DNA of 64,000 nt from positions 4,400,001 through 4,464,000 of the forward strand of contig CP168152.1 of NCBI GenBank assembly GCA_041545745.1, read 5' to 3'. The notes beneath the pieces were generated by a model. It was not told the DNA's origin. It was given only the letters and a program-made list of their open reading frames with translations, and made no database searches. The position numbers and the translations under genes are program-made. Of this stretch, positions 9,591 to 19,886 are shown one piece after another; position 1 is the first letter of the stretch, and every line of letters starts with the position of its first letter. This stretch comes from Stenotrophomonas indicatrix. Its GTDB lineage: Bacteria > Pseudomonadota > Gammaproteobacteria > Xanthomonadales > Xanthomonadaceae.

Positions 9591-10121
9591 ATGACCCCGC
9601 TGCGCCCTTTCCGCGACAAGATGCCGGTACTCGGCCAGCGTGTGTATGTCGATCCGGCCTGCACCATCATCGGTGATGTCGAACTGGCCGATGACGTGTC
9701 GGTCTGGCCGGGCACGGTCATTCGCGGCGACGTCAATTTCGTGCGCATCGGTGCACGCACCAATGTGCAGGACGGCACCATCATCCACGTCAGCCACCAC
9801 AGCCCGTACAACAAGGCCGGCTACCCGACCCTGATCGGCGAAGGCGTCACCGTCGGCCATGGCTGCATCATCCACGCCTGCAGCATCGGCGATTACAGCC
9901 TGATCGGCATGGGCGCGTGCATCCTCGACGGTGCCCGGGTCGAGCGCCATGGCTTCGTCGGTGCCGGTGCAGTGGTCGGCCCCGGCAAGGTAGTGGGCGA
10001 AGGCGAACTGTGGGTGGGCAACCCTGCCCGTCCGGCGCGCACGCTCAGCGACAAGGAGATCGAGTCGCTGCACTATTCGGCCGACCACTACGTGCGGCTG
10101 AAGGACGAATACCTGGGCTGA
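9591..10121 (+). CDS. Gamma-class carbonic anhydrase family protein (left-handed beta-helix)
   Basis: A 176-residue protein of the YrdA/CaiE/gamma-carbonic-anhydrase family. Hexapeptide-repeat turns run from VYVDPACTIIGDV to VGAGAVVGPGKVV, forming a left-handed beta-helix trimer in known members. The metal-ligand histidines are in place: His66 in GTIIHVSHH, and His90 and His95 in VGHGCIIH. A GGAG site eight bases upstream supports the ATG at 9591 over the longer frame from 9438. Whether it is an active carbonic anhydrase cannot be decided from sequence. Confidence 0.9.
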   Translation: MTPLRPFRDKMPVLGQRVYVDPACTIIGDVELADDVSVWPGTVIRGDVNFVRIGARTNVQDGTIIHVSHHSPYNKAGYPTLIGEGVTVGHGCIIHACSIGDYSLIGMGACILDGARVERHGFVGAGAVVGPGKVVGEGELWVGNPARPARTLSDKEIESLHYSADHYVRLKDEYLG

Positions 10122-10245
10122 GGCCGCCTCGCCAATGGCCGGGCTCTGCTAAAGTCTGGGCCCGACCAGGAACCGTCGAGACCCCCATGCCCGTGGCTGC
10201 ACGCCGGAGAGGACTCCAGCGCCCACTTCGGCGGCCATCGCGCTG

Positions 10246-10935
10246 ATGGCCGCGCCGATGCTCGATACCTACCGCGAGGTGGTAACGCCGGAAGGCGTGC
10301 CTCTGCAGTTGCCTGCGGCCGGGCCGATGCCGCGTGCGCTGGCCTGGCTGATCGACCTGGCCGTCCGCTTCGGCGCGCTGACCGCGCTGTCCATTCCGCT
10401 GGCCCTGCTCGATGAGTTCGGCCGCGGCCTGTACATGGCACTGATGTTCCTGCTGATGTGGGCCTACCCCATCGTCTGCGAAGCGCTGTGGGGCCGTACC
10501 CTCGGCAAGCGCGTGCTGGGCCTGCGGGTACTGGCACAGGATGGCGCGCCGGTAGGCTGGATGGCCTCGATCACCCGCAACCTGCTGCGCACCGTGGACA
10601 TGCTGCCCTTCGGCTACGCGCTGGGCCTGATCAGCAGCCTGTTCGATCCGCATGGCCGCCGCCTGGGCGATCTGGTTGCCGGCACGATGGTGGTGCACTC
10701 GCCACCGCATTACCTGCCGCCGCCGACCACCATCGACAGCGTGCTGGCCCCGCCGCAACCGCTGCGGCCGGAGGAACAGGCGGCGGTGATGGCCTTCGCC
10801 GAGCGCGCACCGCGCCTGTCACCCGCGCGCCAGCAGGAACTCGCCAGCATCGCCGAGCCGTTGACCAGTGCGTCCGGCCAGGTCGGCGTGCTGCGCCTGT
10901 ATGCGATGGCCAACTGGTTGCTGGGTCGACGATGA
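10246..10935 (+). CDS. RDD-family membrane protein
   Basis: A 229-residue membrane protein with an RDD domain. The Arg of the motif is in PRALAWLIDLAVRFGAL, and the later Asp-rich element is FDPHGRRLGDLVAGTMVV. Two to three hydrophobic helices lie between about residues 40 and 140; the C-terminal 80 residues are soluble. It is the first gene of a six-gene cluster and its stop overlaps the next start (ATGA). RDD proteins often pair with SpoIIM and MoxR genes; no reaction is established. The start could alternatively be the second ATG at 10258. Confidence 0.88.
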   Translation: MAAPMLDTYREVVTPEGVPLQLPAAGPMPRALAWLIDLAVRFGALTALSIPLALLDEFGRGLYMALMFLLMWAYPIVCEALWGRTLGKRVLGLRVLAQDGAPVGWMASITRNLLRTVDMLPFGYALGLISSLFDPHGRRLGDLVAGTMVVHSPPHYLPPPTTIDSVLAPPQPLRPEEQAAVMAFAERAPRLSPARQQELASIAEPLTSASGQVGVLRLYAMANWLLGRR

Positions 10936-11924
10936 AGCAGGAGCAGTTCGTCGCCCGCCATCAACAGGAATGGCATGACCTAGAGCAGTGGCTGCAGCAT
11001 CGCGCCGGTGCCTCGCGTCGGCGTCGGCGCAGGCCGGGCGCGGAAGAAGCCGGCGATGTCAGCTTCCCGCAGCGTTACCGACGGCTGTGCCAGCAGCTGG
11101 CGCTGGCCCGCGAACGCGGCTACAGCCCGCAGCTGGTGCAACGCCTGCAGCAGCTGATGCAGCACGGCCATGGCGTGCTGTACCGCACGCCACCCACCCG
11201 CTGGCGGCGCGCGCTGGAATTCCTGGTCGCTGATTTCCCGCTGCTGGTACGCAGCCAGGCGCGCAGCATGTGGGCCGCGCTGGCGATGTTCGCCGTGCCG
11301 GCGCTGGCCTGCTTCGTGCTGGTGCAGGTATACCCGGACAGCATCCACCTGCTGATGGACAACGGCCAGATCGCCGAGATGGAGCGCATGTACGATCCAT
11401 CCGCCGAGCGCCTGGGCCGCGACAGCGGCACCGACTGGATGATGTTCGGCTACTACATCATGAACAACATCAGCATCGCCCTGCGCACCTTCGCCAGCGG
11501 CCTGCTGGCGGGGTTGGGCACGTTGCTGGTGCTGTTGTTCAACGGCATCACCATCGGCTCGGTGGCGGGCCATCTGCAGCACATCGGCCATGGTGGCCCG
11601 TTCTGGCGCTTCGTGGTCGGTCACGGCGCGTTCGAACTGACCGCCATCGTGATCGCTGGCGGTGCCGGCCTGCAGCTGGGCATGAAACTGCTGGCGCCCG
11701 GGCGGCGGCGCCGTCTGGATGCGCTGGTCGAAGGGGGGCGCATCGGCGCGCGGCTGTGCCTGGGCGTGGCCTTCATGTTGCTGCTGGCAGCGTTCGTGGA
11801 AGCGTTCTGGTCCTCCATCGCCGAAATCCCGGCTGCCGTGAAGTTCAGCGTGGCCGGGGTGCTGTGGGCCGGCGTGCTGCTGTGGCTGTGGCGCGGTGGA
11901 CGCGGAGGCAGCCATGCGGATTGA
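10932..11924 (+). CDS. SpoIIM-like (stage II sporulation protein M family) membrane protein
   Basis: A 330-residue integral membrane protein related to the SpoIIM/DUF95 family. A basic soluble N-terminus with a run of arginines (about residues 29-35) precedes five or so hydrophobic helices. It has the family-typical segments MFGYYIMNNISIALRTFASG and HGAFELTAIVIAGGAGLQLG. In this organism the protein has nothing to do with sporulation; the name is from homology. The start at 10932 overlaps the RDD stop by four bases and its stop overlaps the DUF4129 start. Confidence 0.88.
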   Translation: MKQEQFVARHQQEWHDLEQWLQHRAGASRRRRRRPGAEEAGDVSFPQRYRRLCQQLALARERGYSPQLVQRLQQLMQHGHGVLYRTPPTRWRRALEFLVADFPLLVRSQARSMWAALAMFAVPALACFVLVQVYPDSIHLLMDNGQIAEMERMYDPSAERLGRDSGTDWMMFGYYIMNNISIALRTFASGLLAGLGTLLVLLFNGITIGSVAGHLQHIGHGGPFWRFVVGHGAFELTAIVIAGGAGLQLGMKLLAPGRRRRLDALVEGGRIGARLCLGVAFMLLLAAFVEAFWSSIAEIPAAVKFSVAGVLWAGVLLWLWRGGRGGSHAD

Positions 11925-13548
11925 CCACCTGGACGTGGTGCTGCGCGCGCGCAGCAGCTGGGAAGCGATGGAGCTGGGCAGTGCGCTGGCCCGCCGCCAT
12001 GCGCGCGGTGTGTGGGGCAGCTGGTTGCTGGCCAGTGCGCCGTTGTTCGTGCTGTTCAATGCGCTGGCCTGGTGGCTGGATGCCTTCGGCTGGGCCTGGC
12101 TGGCGATGTGGTGGTGCAAACCGTTGTTCGAGCGCGCGCCGCTGTACGTACTCTCACGCGGCATCTTCGGCGAACGGGTCGGTGCGCGCGCTGCACTGCG
12201 CGCACAGCGGCAGTGGGGTGGCAGCGGCTTCTGGGGCTACCTGGGCTGGCGCCGTTTCAGCGGTTTGCGCAGCCTGTGCCTGCCGGTCAATCTGCTGGAG
12301 GGCAATGCGCCCGCCCAGCGGGGCGCGCGCCGCCGAGCGGTGGCTGCCGGCGCCGCGGGCCCTGCACTGGTGCTGGCGATGATCTGCCTGGCATTCGAGC
12401 TGGTGCTGGTGGTGGGCGCGATCGCCACCATCTTCATCTTCATCCCCTTGGAACTGCTACCCGAATCCTGGCGCGCGGCATGGGCGATGGTCAGCGTGGA
12501 GGCGCCTGCCTGGGCCAAGCTTGGCCTCAACCTGTTGTGCTGGCTGGCGGCGGCGCTGATCGGGCCGTTCTACGTGGGCGCCGGCTTCGGCCTGTACTTG
12601 AACCGACGCACGCAGATGGAAGCCTGGGACGTGGAAATCGCCCTGCGCCGCCTGCGCGAACGCTTGCTGCCCATCGCCACTTCGTTGGTGCTGCTGCTGT
12701 GCCTGGCGCTGCCGTTGGCGCCCGTGCACGCACAGGACGCCGACGCGCCGGACGCCGGACAGATCGCCACGGCCAACGTCGATGAAGACGCAGAAGCGGA
12801 AGACGCTGAAGAAGCCGAAGAAGCGGCCACTGCGGAAAACGATCCGGCCAATACACCGGCGGTGATCTTCGGTGACACGCCGGTGGATACCGCTGGCTTC
12901 CGTCAGGCCGTGAACCGCGCCTACGAAGATCCGTTGCAGCGGCCGACGCGGCAGGTCAGCCGATGGAAGCCGATCGAAGACGCCGCCGAAAAGAAGAAAG
13001 ACAAGAAAGAGCTGCAGAAGGACAGCAGCAGCGACGCAGACCGCAAGGCGCGCAGGAGCGGCCAGCTGTGGCTGGCACGGATCGCCGAATGGGGCCTGTG
13101 GGGGCTGCTGGGTGTCCTGCTGCTGGTGCTGCTGTTGACCGCGCGGCTGTGGCTGCCGTGGTTGCGCGGTTCCGGCCGCCGCAAGGAAAAACAGGCACCG
13201 CAGATCACCGAAGAGCAGGTGGAAATGCCGGTGGTGCTGCCGCCCGATGTGGCGACCCAGGCCGGGTTGCTGTGGGACCAGGGACGCCCGCGGCAGGCGC
13301 TGGCCCTGCTGTACCGCGCCAGCGTACGCACGCTGGTGGAGCGCACCGGCATCGCTTTGCCGCCCGGTGCCACCGAAGCACAGTGCCTGCGTGCCTCGCG
13401 GCGCATGTCCGACAGCACCGACCGTGAACTGTTCGCGCGCATCGTGCGCATGTGGCAGTACGCCGCCTACGGTGGACGCCTGCCCACCCGCAGCGATTTC
13501 GACGCGTTGGCCAGCACGCTGCGCCAGCAGTACGGGTGGCAGGCATGA
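11914..13548 (+). CDS. DUF4129 domain membrane protein
   Basis: A 544-residue membrane protein. Several N-terminal helices (about residues 30-70, 145-190, 205-230) and one near 255 are followed by an acidic Asp/Glu/Ala stretch (roughly 285-308), a charged Lys/Glu region, a further helix near 395, and a C-terminal DUF4129 domain (LWDQGRPRQALALLYR to the end). The ATG at 11914 was chosen over a GTG at 11896 because a GGAGG site lies seven bases before it. DUF4129 domains usually accompany MoxR/DUF58 genes, as here, where they are thought to form part of a membrane complex. Confidence 0.86.
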   Translation: MRIDHLDVVLRARSSWEAMELGSALARRHARGVWGSWLLASAPLFVLFNALAWWLDAFGWAWLAMWWCKPLFERAPLYVLSRGIFGERVGARAALRAQRQWGGSGFWGYLGWRRFSGLRSLCLPVNLLEGNAPAQRGARRRAVAAGAAGPALVLAMICLAFELVLVVGAIATIFIFIPLELLPESWRAAWAMVSVEAPAWAKLGLNLLCWLAAALIGPFYVGAGFGLYLNRRTQMEAWDVEIALRRLRERLLPIATSLVLLLCLALPLAPVHAQDADAPDAGQIATANVDEDAEAEDAEEAEEAATAENDPANTPAVIFGDTPVDTAGFRQAVNRAYEDPLQRPTRQVSRWKPIEDAAEKKKDKKELQKDSSSDADRKARRSGQLWLARIAEWGLWGLLGVLLLVLLLTARLWLPWLRGSGRRKEKQAPQITEEQVEMPVVLPPDVATQAGLLWDQGRPRQALALLYRASVRTLVERTGIALPPGATEAQCLRASRRMSDSTDRELFARIVRMWQYAAYGGRLPTRSDFDALASTLRQQYGWQA

Positions 13549-14731
13549 GCCCGCGCCTGTTCTGGTCGTTGCTGCTCGGCGCGCTGGTCCTGCTCGGGGT
13601 GCCGCTGACCATCCTGTTCCTGCGCACGCACGAAAAGGTGACCGAGACCGTCGTGCTGCCGCCGCAGGGCGAAGCCAGCTACAACCCGCTGTATGTGCTG
13701 GGCCAGGCCCTGCGCGCAGACGGCATCGAGGTGCAGTCCCGGCAGCGGTTGGACCTGGCACAGATGCCACTGGCTGCCACCGATACACTGGTGCTGCTGC
13801 AGGACACCGCCGACATGCCGCCGCGCACTGCGCAGGCCCTGCTGGATTGGGTAGATACCGGCGGCCATCTGCTGCTGCGCACGCAGCCGCCGGCCGAGGA
13901 CGATGCCAGCAGCACGCAGGGGCCATTGCTGGACAGGATCGGCGTGGACAGCCTGTTCCATGGCAGCGACTGCCAGCCTTTCCATGTGGTCGACGATCCC
14001 AGCCATGTCGAGTTCTGCGGCGGCCGGCGCTTCAGCCTGGGCTTCCAGGCCAACGCCACGGCCGAGCGCCGATGGGGCGGCAACGAAGGACTGGCGTTCG
14101 CGCGCCTGCCGCACGGCAAGGGTCGCATCGACGTGCTGGCCGACATGGATGTCATGCGCAGTGAAGGCCCATCCGCATCAACGCGCCGCCGCACGGTCGA
14201 CGTCGATGCTGTCGCCCGCGACGGTCTGCATGACCTCTCACACCGCGACCTGACCCGCTACCTGCTCGATCCCAACTATGGGCGCGGCACGGTCTGGCTG
14301 GTGTACGGCAGCCGCCCGCCCTCGCTGGGCGCGCGCATCTTCTACCAGGGCTGGCCGCTGTGGGTGCCGCTGCTGCTGGCCATCCTCGGCTGGCTGTGGT
14401 CGCGCGCGCAACGCTTCGGCAGTGCCCTGCCCGCGCCGGTGGTCGAGCGCCGTTCGCTGCTGGAACACGTCCGCGCCAGTGGCGAACTGCTGCTGCGCTT
14501 CGGTCATGGCGCGCGCCTTTACCAGGCCGTGCAGGCGTTGTTCCTGCATCGTCTGCGCCTGCGTGCACCCGTGGCTGCCGCACTCGACGGTGCTGCGCGT
14601 GACCAGGCCATCGCCGCGGTGCTGCAATGGCCGGTCAGTCGTGTCACCAGTGCACTCACGCCGCCTTCGCCGCATGATTCCTCCGCCCTGCGCGAGCGCA
14701 TCCGCTTGCTGCTCCAGATGAGATCCCTGCT

Positions 14732-14735
<4 letters not shown>
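13545..14735 (+). CDS. DUF4350 domain protein
   Basis: A 396-residue protein with an N-terminal membrane helix (LFWSLLLGALVLLGVPLTILFL, residues about 5-26). A DUF4350 domain follows, seen in NPLYVLGQALRADGIEV, DTLVLLQDTADMP and WVDTGGHLLLRT. A second helix is near residue 270 (PLWVPLLLAILGWLW). DUF4350 resembles ABC-type substrate-binding or ThuA-like folds, but function is unknown. It overlaps neighbours at both ends by four bases. Confidence 0.86.
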
Positions 14736-15714
<979 letters not shown>

Positions 15715-15718
<4 letters not shown>

Positions 15719-17013
15719 GGCCTGCGCCGCTGCTGCTGGCGTTGCTGTTGGCCTGGGCTGTGCTGGGAGGCGTGGTGCTGGGCGGCCTGCTGCCGCGCTG
15801 GAGCTGGGCGCTGGCCGGCGCATTGATTGCGGTGCTGGCACTGGTTGATCTGTGGCGACAACGGCGACGGCCCTCGCCCAGCGTCGAGCGCGACGTGCCC
15901 GAGGCGCTGGCACTGGGCGTGCGTCGCGAGATCGGCCTGCGCCTGCACAGCGAACAGGCCATGCACGTGCACGTGTTCGATCTGGTGCCGGGCGGCTGGC
16001 CGCTGGAATCACTGCCGCAGCGCGTGCCGTTGCGGGCCGGCCATGCCAGTTCGCTGCATTACCACGTGCAGCCGCAGCAGCGCGGGCGCTTTGCCTTCGA
16101 AGGCGTGCAGCTGCGCATCCGCTCGCCGTGGCGGCTGTGGTGGCAGCAACGCACGCTGCCACCGGCGCTGGAGGTACGCGTCTATCCCAATTTCGTGCCG
16201 CTCACCCGCTTCGCGCTGTTCAGTGCCGACCAGGCCTCACGCCTGGTCGGCGCCCATGTGAAGCGGCGCCGTGGCGAAGGCACCGACTTCCACCAGATGC
16301 GCGAGTACCGCATCGGCGACAGCCTGCGCCAGCTCGACTGGAAGGCGACCGCCCGCGCGCGCAAGCTGATTTCGCGCGAGTACCAGGACGAGAAGAACCA
16401 GCAGCTGCTGCTGATGCTCGACAGCGGCCGGCGCATGCTGGCCAGCGAAGGCGGACTCTCGCATTTCGACCATGCCTTGAACGCCTCGCTGGTGGTGGCT
16501 TACCTGGCGCTTCGCCAGGGCGATGCCGCCGGCCTGTTCGCGGTGGGCGGCGAGCGCCGCTGGGTGGCGCCGCAGCGCGGCATGGGCACGGTGCAGCACC
16601 TGTTGCGCGCCAGCTACGATCTGCAGCCGCAGGCGGTGGCCACCGATTATCTGGCCGCCGCCACCGAAGTATCGCTGCGCCAGCGTCGACGCGCGCTGGT
16701 GATGCTGGTCAGCAACGTACGCGATGAAGACATCGAAGACCTGCTTGCGGCCGTGCGCCTGCTGCAGCGCCGCCACCTGGTGTGCGTGGCCAGCCTGCGC
16801 GAGCGCGAGCTGGATGCTGCGCTGGAGGGCGAGGTGCATACGGTGGAAGATGCCGCGCAGGCCGGTGCCGCCGCGCTGTATCTGCAGCAGCGCGCGCAGG
16901 CACATGACGCGCTGCGTGCCGAACGGGTAATGGTGCTGGACGTCACGGCCGATGCCCTGCCCGCCGCGCTGGTGGAGCGCTATCTGGCGGTGAAGCGCGA
17001 AGGCCTGCTGTAA
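15715..17013 (+). CDS. DUF58 domain protein (MoxR partner)
   Basis: A 432-residue protein with two N-terminal membrane helices (residues 3-25 and about 27-43) and a C-terminal DUF58 domain containing the signature DSLRQLDWKATARARKLI and a vWA-like segment LLMLDSGRRML with DxS. DUF58 proteins are the standard partners of MoxR ATPases and may present substrates or metal-adhesion sites to the ATPase. It is the last gene of the six-gene operon; a TAA stop is followed at once by SMAG repeats. Confidence 0.92.
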
Positions 17014-17016
17014 AGG

Positions 17017-17144
17017 GTAGTGCCGGCCGCTGGCCGACGGATCACCACAACCGTCCGGCATGGCCCGGCGCTCGACGCTCCGCCTTGGTAGATGCCAACC
17101 TTGGTTGGCACACCATCAACGGCGCCGACCAAGGTCGGCACTAC
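17017..17144. repeat. Three SMAG palindromes between convergent genes
   Basis: Copies at 17017-17039 (plus, GCCGGCCgctGGCCGAC arms), 17088-17110 (plus, GCCAACC/GGTTGGC) and 17124-17144 (minus, GCCGACC/GGTCGGC, ending CTAC). The GTAG of the last copy provides the TAG stop of the minus-strand zinc-ribbon gene. Confidence 0.86.
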
Positions 17145-17788
17145 CCCTGCAGCAAGCGCTTCTGCAACCGCTCCAGCGCGCGCTGCAGCAGCACGCGATG
17201 CCGCGCCAATTTCATCCACTGCGGCAGCCGCGAGAACATCGAGCGATGATGCCCTTTGGTTTCACGCAGTGTCGCGACGGCGTACTCATGAAGCGCCTGC
17301 AGATGCTCGGCGTTGTAGGCCCAAAGCAGACCTGCGCGGGTCGGCTCAACCAGATGCAGCGGTAGGCCGAAGTGCGGATCAGCCGGCTCGGCATCGCGCA
17401 GCGGGGTGGCCGACACGTCGACATCGCTGCTGCGCCCACATTGCCCACATCGCACTGGAAAGGTGGCAGGCGAACGAACACCCGACGCGATTCGGCGATG
17501 CACGTACAGCCATTGGTGCCCACAGTACCCGCACGGCCGACGCCCCTGCATGCACACCGCGCCCACCCAGTCACCACTGTCCAGCGCAACGCTGCAGCCG
17601 GTGCAGCGGAAACGCGCCGTCCAACGGTAGGGTTGCCAGCTCGCCAGCACCCAGCCCGGCGTATCGCAGCGGTGGCAACGCACCGCGATGCGGTCGGCGA
17701 ACGCATTCAGGCCGCGACCATCGTCGAAATGACGGCCCGGCACGGGAGCAGGACGCCCGCGCCGACCGGGCGGGCGCCGCACCGCCAT
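17141..17788 (-). CDS. Zinc-ribbon protein with four CxxC knuckles
   Basis: A 215-residue protein of unknown function. Four CxxC knuckles (CHRC near 38, CTGC near 63, CGYC near 86, CGQC near 113) suggest two zinc-ribbon units. A C-terminal helical region rich in Leu, Arg and His follows (HLQALHEYAVATLR and beyond). It overlaps the YgiC-like gene by one base (TGATG), so the two are likely co-translated. The stop codon TAG lies within a SMAG repeat. A role in metal or nucleic-acid binding is inferred only from the knuckles. Confidence 0.72.
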   Translation of the reverse strand: MAVRRPPGRRGRPAPVPGRHFDDGRGLNAFADRIAVRCHRCDTPGWVLASWQPYRWTARFRCTGCSVALDSGDWVGAVCMQGRRPCGYCGHQWLYVHRRIASGVRSPATFPVRCGQCGRSSDVDVSATPLRDAEPADPHFGLPLHLVEPTRAGLLWAYNAEHLQALHEYAVATLRETKGHHRSMFSRLPQWMKLARHRVLLQRALERLQKRLLQG

Positions 17789-18966
17789 CAGACGTAGATC
17801 CGCGTCGGCGCTTCGTCGATGATCGCGTGCGGCACGAAACGCGCACTGTCGCGGGTGATCGCGCTGTCGTCCTCGCGGATGCCGATGCCGCAGGCATGGT
17901 CACCGATCACCCAGCTGCCGATCAGCGGGTAACCGCCTTCGAAGCGGGTGAGCGGATGCGCACGCTGGAGGATCGACGGACCGTCGTACGGACCGTCGCT
18001 GCGCTGCGTGCTGCCGTCGGCCAGGTGCATCTCGATGTTGGCACCTTCGCGCGAGAACAGCGGCTTGCGCACCCAGCCCGAGGCCAGCGCGCTGCCGTCA
18101 TCGAAATGTGCTTCCAGCAGGTTCGGATGGCCGACATTGCGCTGCCACAGCAGCGGCAGGATGCCCTTGTTGCTCAGCACCGCCTTCCATGCCGGCTCCA
18201 GCAGCTGCACGCCCGAGCCCGGCAGCGCGCGGCCGAATTCCTCGGCCATCAGGTCTTCCAGCGGGTACAGCTTGAACAGCGTGCCGATCACCGTATCGTC
18301 CAGCGCGGTGAAGCGCCCGTCTTCGGAAAGGCCGATGTCCTCGATGGCGATGGCCTGCCCATGCAGGCCCGTCTGCGAAGCGCAGTCGCGCAGATACTCG
18401 ACCGTACCGCGGTCTTCGTCCGAGCTGCCCACCGCACTGAAATACAGCGGCGGCGGCAGCTGCGTGGCCAGTTCGCCGAAGCGTTCGACCAGGGCTTCAT
18501 GGATCGCGTTGAACTGGTCGGCATGCTGCGGCAGGCGGCCGGCGTTGCGCTGGTCCTCCAGCCACTGCCACTGGAAGAAGCTGGCCTCGAACAGCGAGGT
18601 CGGCGTGTCGTAGTTCAGTTCGTACAGCTTGGCCGGGCCGGTGCCGTCGTAGGCCAGGTCCAGGCGCCCGTACAGGTGCGGCTGGCGCTGGCGCCAGCTG
18701 TCGGCGATCCAGTCGCGGTAATGCGCGGGGATCGCCAGCTGGTCCATCAGGCGCTCGCTGGCAATGACGTCGCCGACCAGATCCATCGCCATCTGGTGCA
18801 GTTCGGCGCTGGGGTCTTCGATGTCCTGTTCGATCTGGCGCAGGGTGAACGCGTAATACGCGCTTTCATCCCAGTATGGCTGGCCGTCGATGGTGTGGAA
18901 GCGGAAACCGGCTTCCTCCGCGCGCGCGCGCCACTGGGCGCGCTCGGCAATACGGATACGTTGCAT
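17788..18966 (-). CDS. Glutathionylspermidine synthase-like ATP-grasp protein (YgiC family)
   Basis: A 392-residue member of the glutathionylspermidine-synthase ATP-grasp family, similar in length to E. coli YgiC/YjfC. It starts with RIRIAERAQWRARAEEAGF and contains LYELNYDTPTSLFEA, the ATP-grasp acidic segments, and the closing region GGYPLIGSWVIGDHACGIGIRED. These homologues lack the amidase domain of bifunctional Gsp synthetase. They probably make a peptide-amine or peptide-peptide bond, with substrate unknown. The start at 18966 was chosen over upstream in-frame codons because homology begins there. It follows a DUF1190 gene with a gap of seven bases, the same pairing as ygiB-ygiC in E. 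coli. Confidence 0.9.
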   Translation of the reverse strand: MQRIRIAERAQWRARAEEAGFRFHTIDGQPYWDESAYYAFTLRQIEQDIEDPSAELHQMAMDLVGDVIASERLMDQLAIPAHYRDWIADSWRQRQPHLYGRLDLAYDGTGPAKLYELNYDTPTSLFEASFFQWQWLEDQRNAGRLPQHADQFNAIHEALVERFGELATQLPPPLYFSAVGSSDEDRGTVEYLRDCASQTGLHGQAIAIEDIGLSEDGRFTALDDTVIGTLFKLYPLEDLMAEEFGRALPGSGVQLLEPAWKAVLSNKGILPLLWQRNVGHPNLLEAHFDDGSALASGWVRKPLFSREGANIEMHLADGSTQRSDGPYDGPSILQRAHPLTRFEGGYPLIGSWVIGDHACGIGIREDDSAITRDSARFVPHAIIDEAPTRIYV

Positions 18967-18973
18967 GGGTCGA

Positions 18974-19543
18974 TCAGCCGCCCACGCTGCTGCCGCTGCG
19001 GCGCGCACTGGTGCTGCCGAAGCCGCTGCGGCTGGCAGTCACCGCACGGTTCGGTTCGCTGCTGACCGGGGTCAGCCCAGCTTTGCCCGCGCCGATGCCG
19101 CTGGCGGTGTTCAGGCCGCCACTGCCACCCGGGGCAGGACGCGCCCAACCGGCGCTCTTGTCCTGGTAGGCCGGCGCCGAAGCGGGTGCCTGCGGGGCCA
19201 GGCCACCGCGGTTGCTCAGCATCTGCGACATGAAGAAGCCCATCATCATCGGGCCGATGAACGAGGTACCGGCCGAGGTGTGCTGCTGCACGCACTGCTC
19301 AGGCTTGTAGTCCTGTTGGCAGGCTTCCTTGGTCGCGTACTTCGGCGCTGCATCGGCGGACTTCTTCTGCGCCTCGGCAAATGCATTGCGACACGCCGAA
19401 GGATCAGCGGTGGCCGTGGTGCAGGCCTCCACCGAGGTATACAGGCCTTCCTGCACCTGCACCTGCTCTTCCTTCTGGCAGGCAGTGAACAGCAGCGGCG
19501 CAGCGCTCATCAGCAGCAGCGCGGTGGTGCGGGAACGTTTCAT
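18974..19543 (-). CDS. DUF1190 lipoprotein (YgiB family)
   Basis: A 189-residue predicted lipoprotein. The signal peptide ends in lipobox FTAC (Cys22). The DUF1190 region has several cysteines (SVEACTTA, PSACRNAF, EACQQDY, EQCVQQH), possibly two disulfides, followed by a Met/Gly-rich hydrophobic stretch (FIGPMMMGFFMSQML) and a Ser/Gly/Pro-rich tail. It is the first gene of a three-gene minus-strand unit with the YgiC-like ATP-grasp protein and the zinc-ribbon protein, matching the conserved ygiBC pairing. Confidence 0.87.
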   Translation of the reverse strand: MKRSRTTALLLMSAAPLLFTACQKEEQVQVQEGLYTSVEACTTATADPSACRNAFAEAQKKSADAAPKYATKEACQQDYKPEQCVQQHTSAGTSFIGPMMMGFFMSQMLSNRGGLAPQAPASAPAYQDKSAGWARPAPGGSGGLNTASGIGAGKAGLTPVSSEPNRAVTASRSGFGSTSARRSGSSVGG

Positions 19544-19661
19544 GGCCTCATGCCTTCAAGTCGGAACAATGCCCCATCATGCCAAATCCAGGCCAACAAC
19601 CGGAATCGGCAAAGTGGGAAAGATGAACGAAATTTCATTTTCGTCGCCCACATGCCGCGCC

Positions 19662-19684
19662 ATCCACGCATGGCGTGGATCTAC
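19662..19684 (-). repeat. SMAG palindrome
   Basis: ATCCACGC/GCGTGGAT arms followed by CTAC, so it reads GTAG on the minus strand. It lies between divergent DUF1190 and ilvD genes. Confidence 0.86.
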
Positions 19685-19722
19685 CGGGTGCCTGGTCTGT
19701 GCAGCCCATCGTCCGGGCAGGA

Positions 19723-19759
19723 GCCCCCTTGTTGTTCAAGGGGGCGCGCCAACGGCGCG
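19723..19759 (+). promoter_or_regulatory. Tandem hairpins in the ilvD leader
   Basis: A perfect 9-bp stem (GCCCCCTTG at 19723-19731, CAAGGGGGC at 19737-19745) overlaps by its last base a second hairpin (CGCGCC at 19745-19750, GGCGCG at 19754-19759). They lie about 130-165 bases before the ilvD start. No U-run and no branched-chain-rich leader peptide was found, so a classical attenuator is not supported. Confidence 0.35.
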
Positions 19760-19886
19760 GGGATAAGGTGGAATGCGCGGACCACCCAGCCGCTGCAAGC
19801 GGCGCAGGTGGTTGCAGCAGCAACCGAAAATCTCCGCCATCATCAACCGCCCCCCAACGTCGTACGGCCCGCCCGTTCCGCCAGCC

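Noticed and set aside
6342..10088. 1248-codon open frame on the minus strand opposite mnmG and the carbonic anhydrase gene
   Set aside because: It is a high-GC shadow of well-conserved plus-strand genes; its translation is His/Gln/Arg-rich with no recognisable domain.
19773..19886. Leader peptide for attenuation upstream of ilvD
   Set aside because: The in-frame upstream codons encode an Arg/Gln/Pro-rich stretch without Leu, Ile or Val runs, so it does not resemble an ilv leader peptide.
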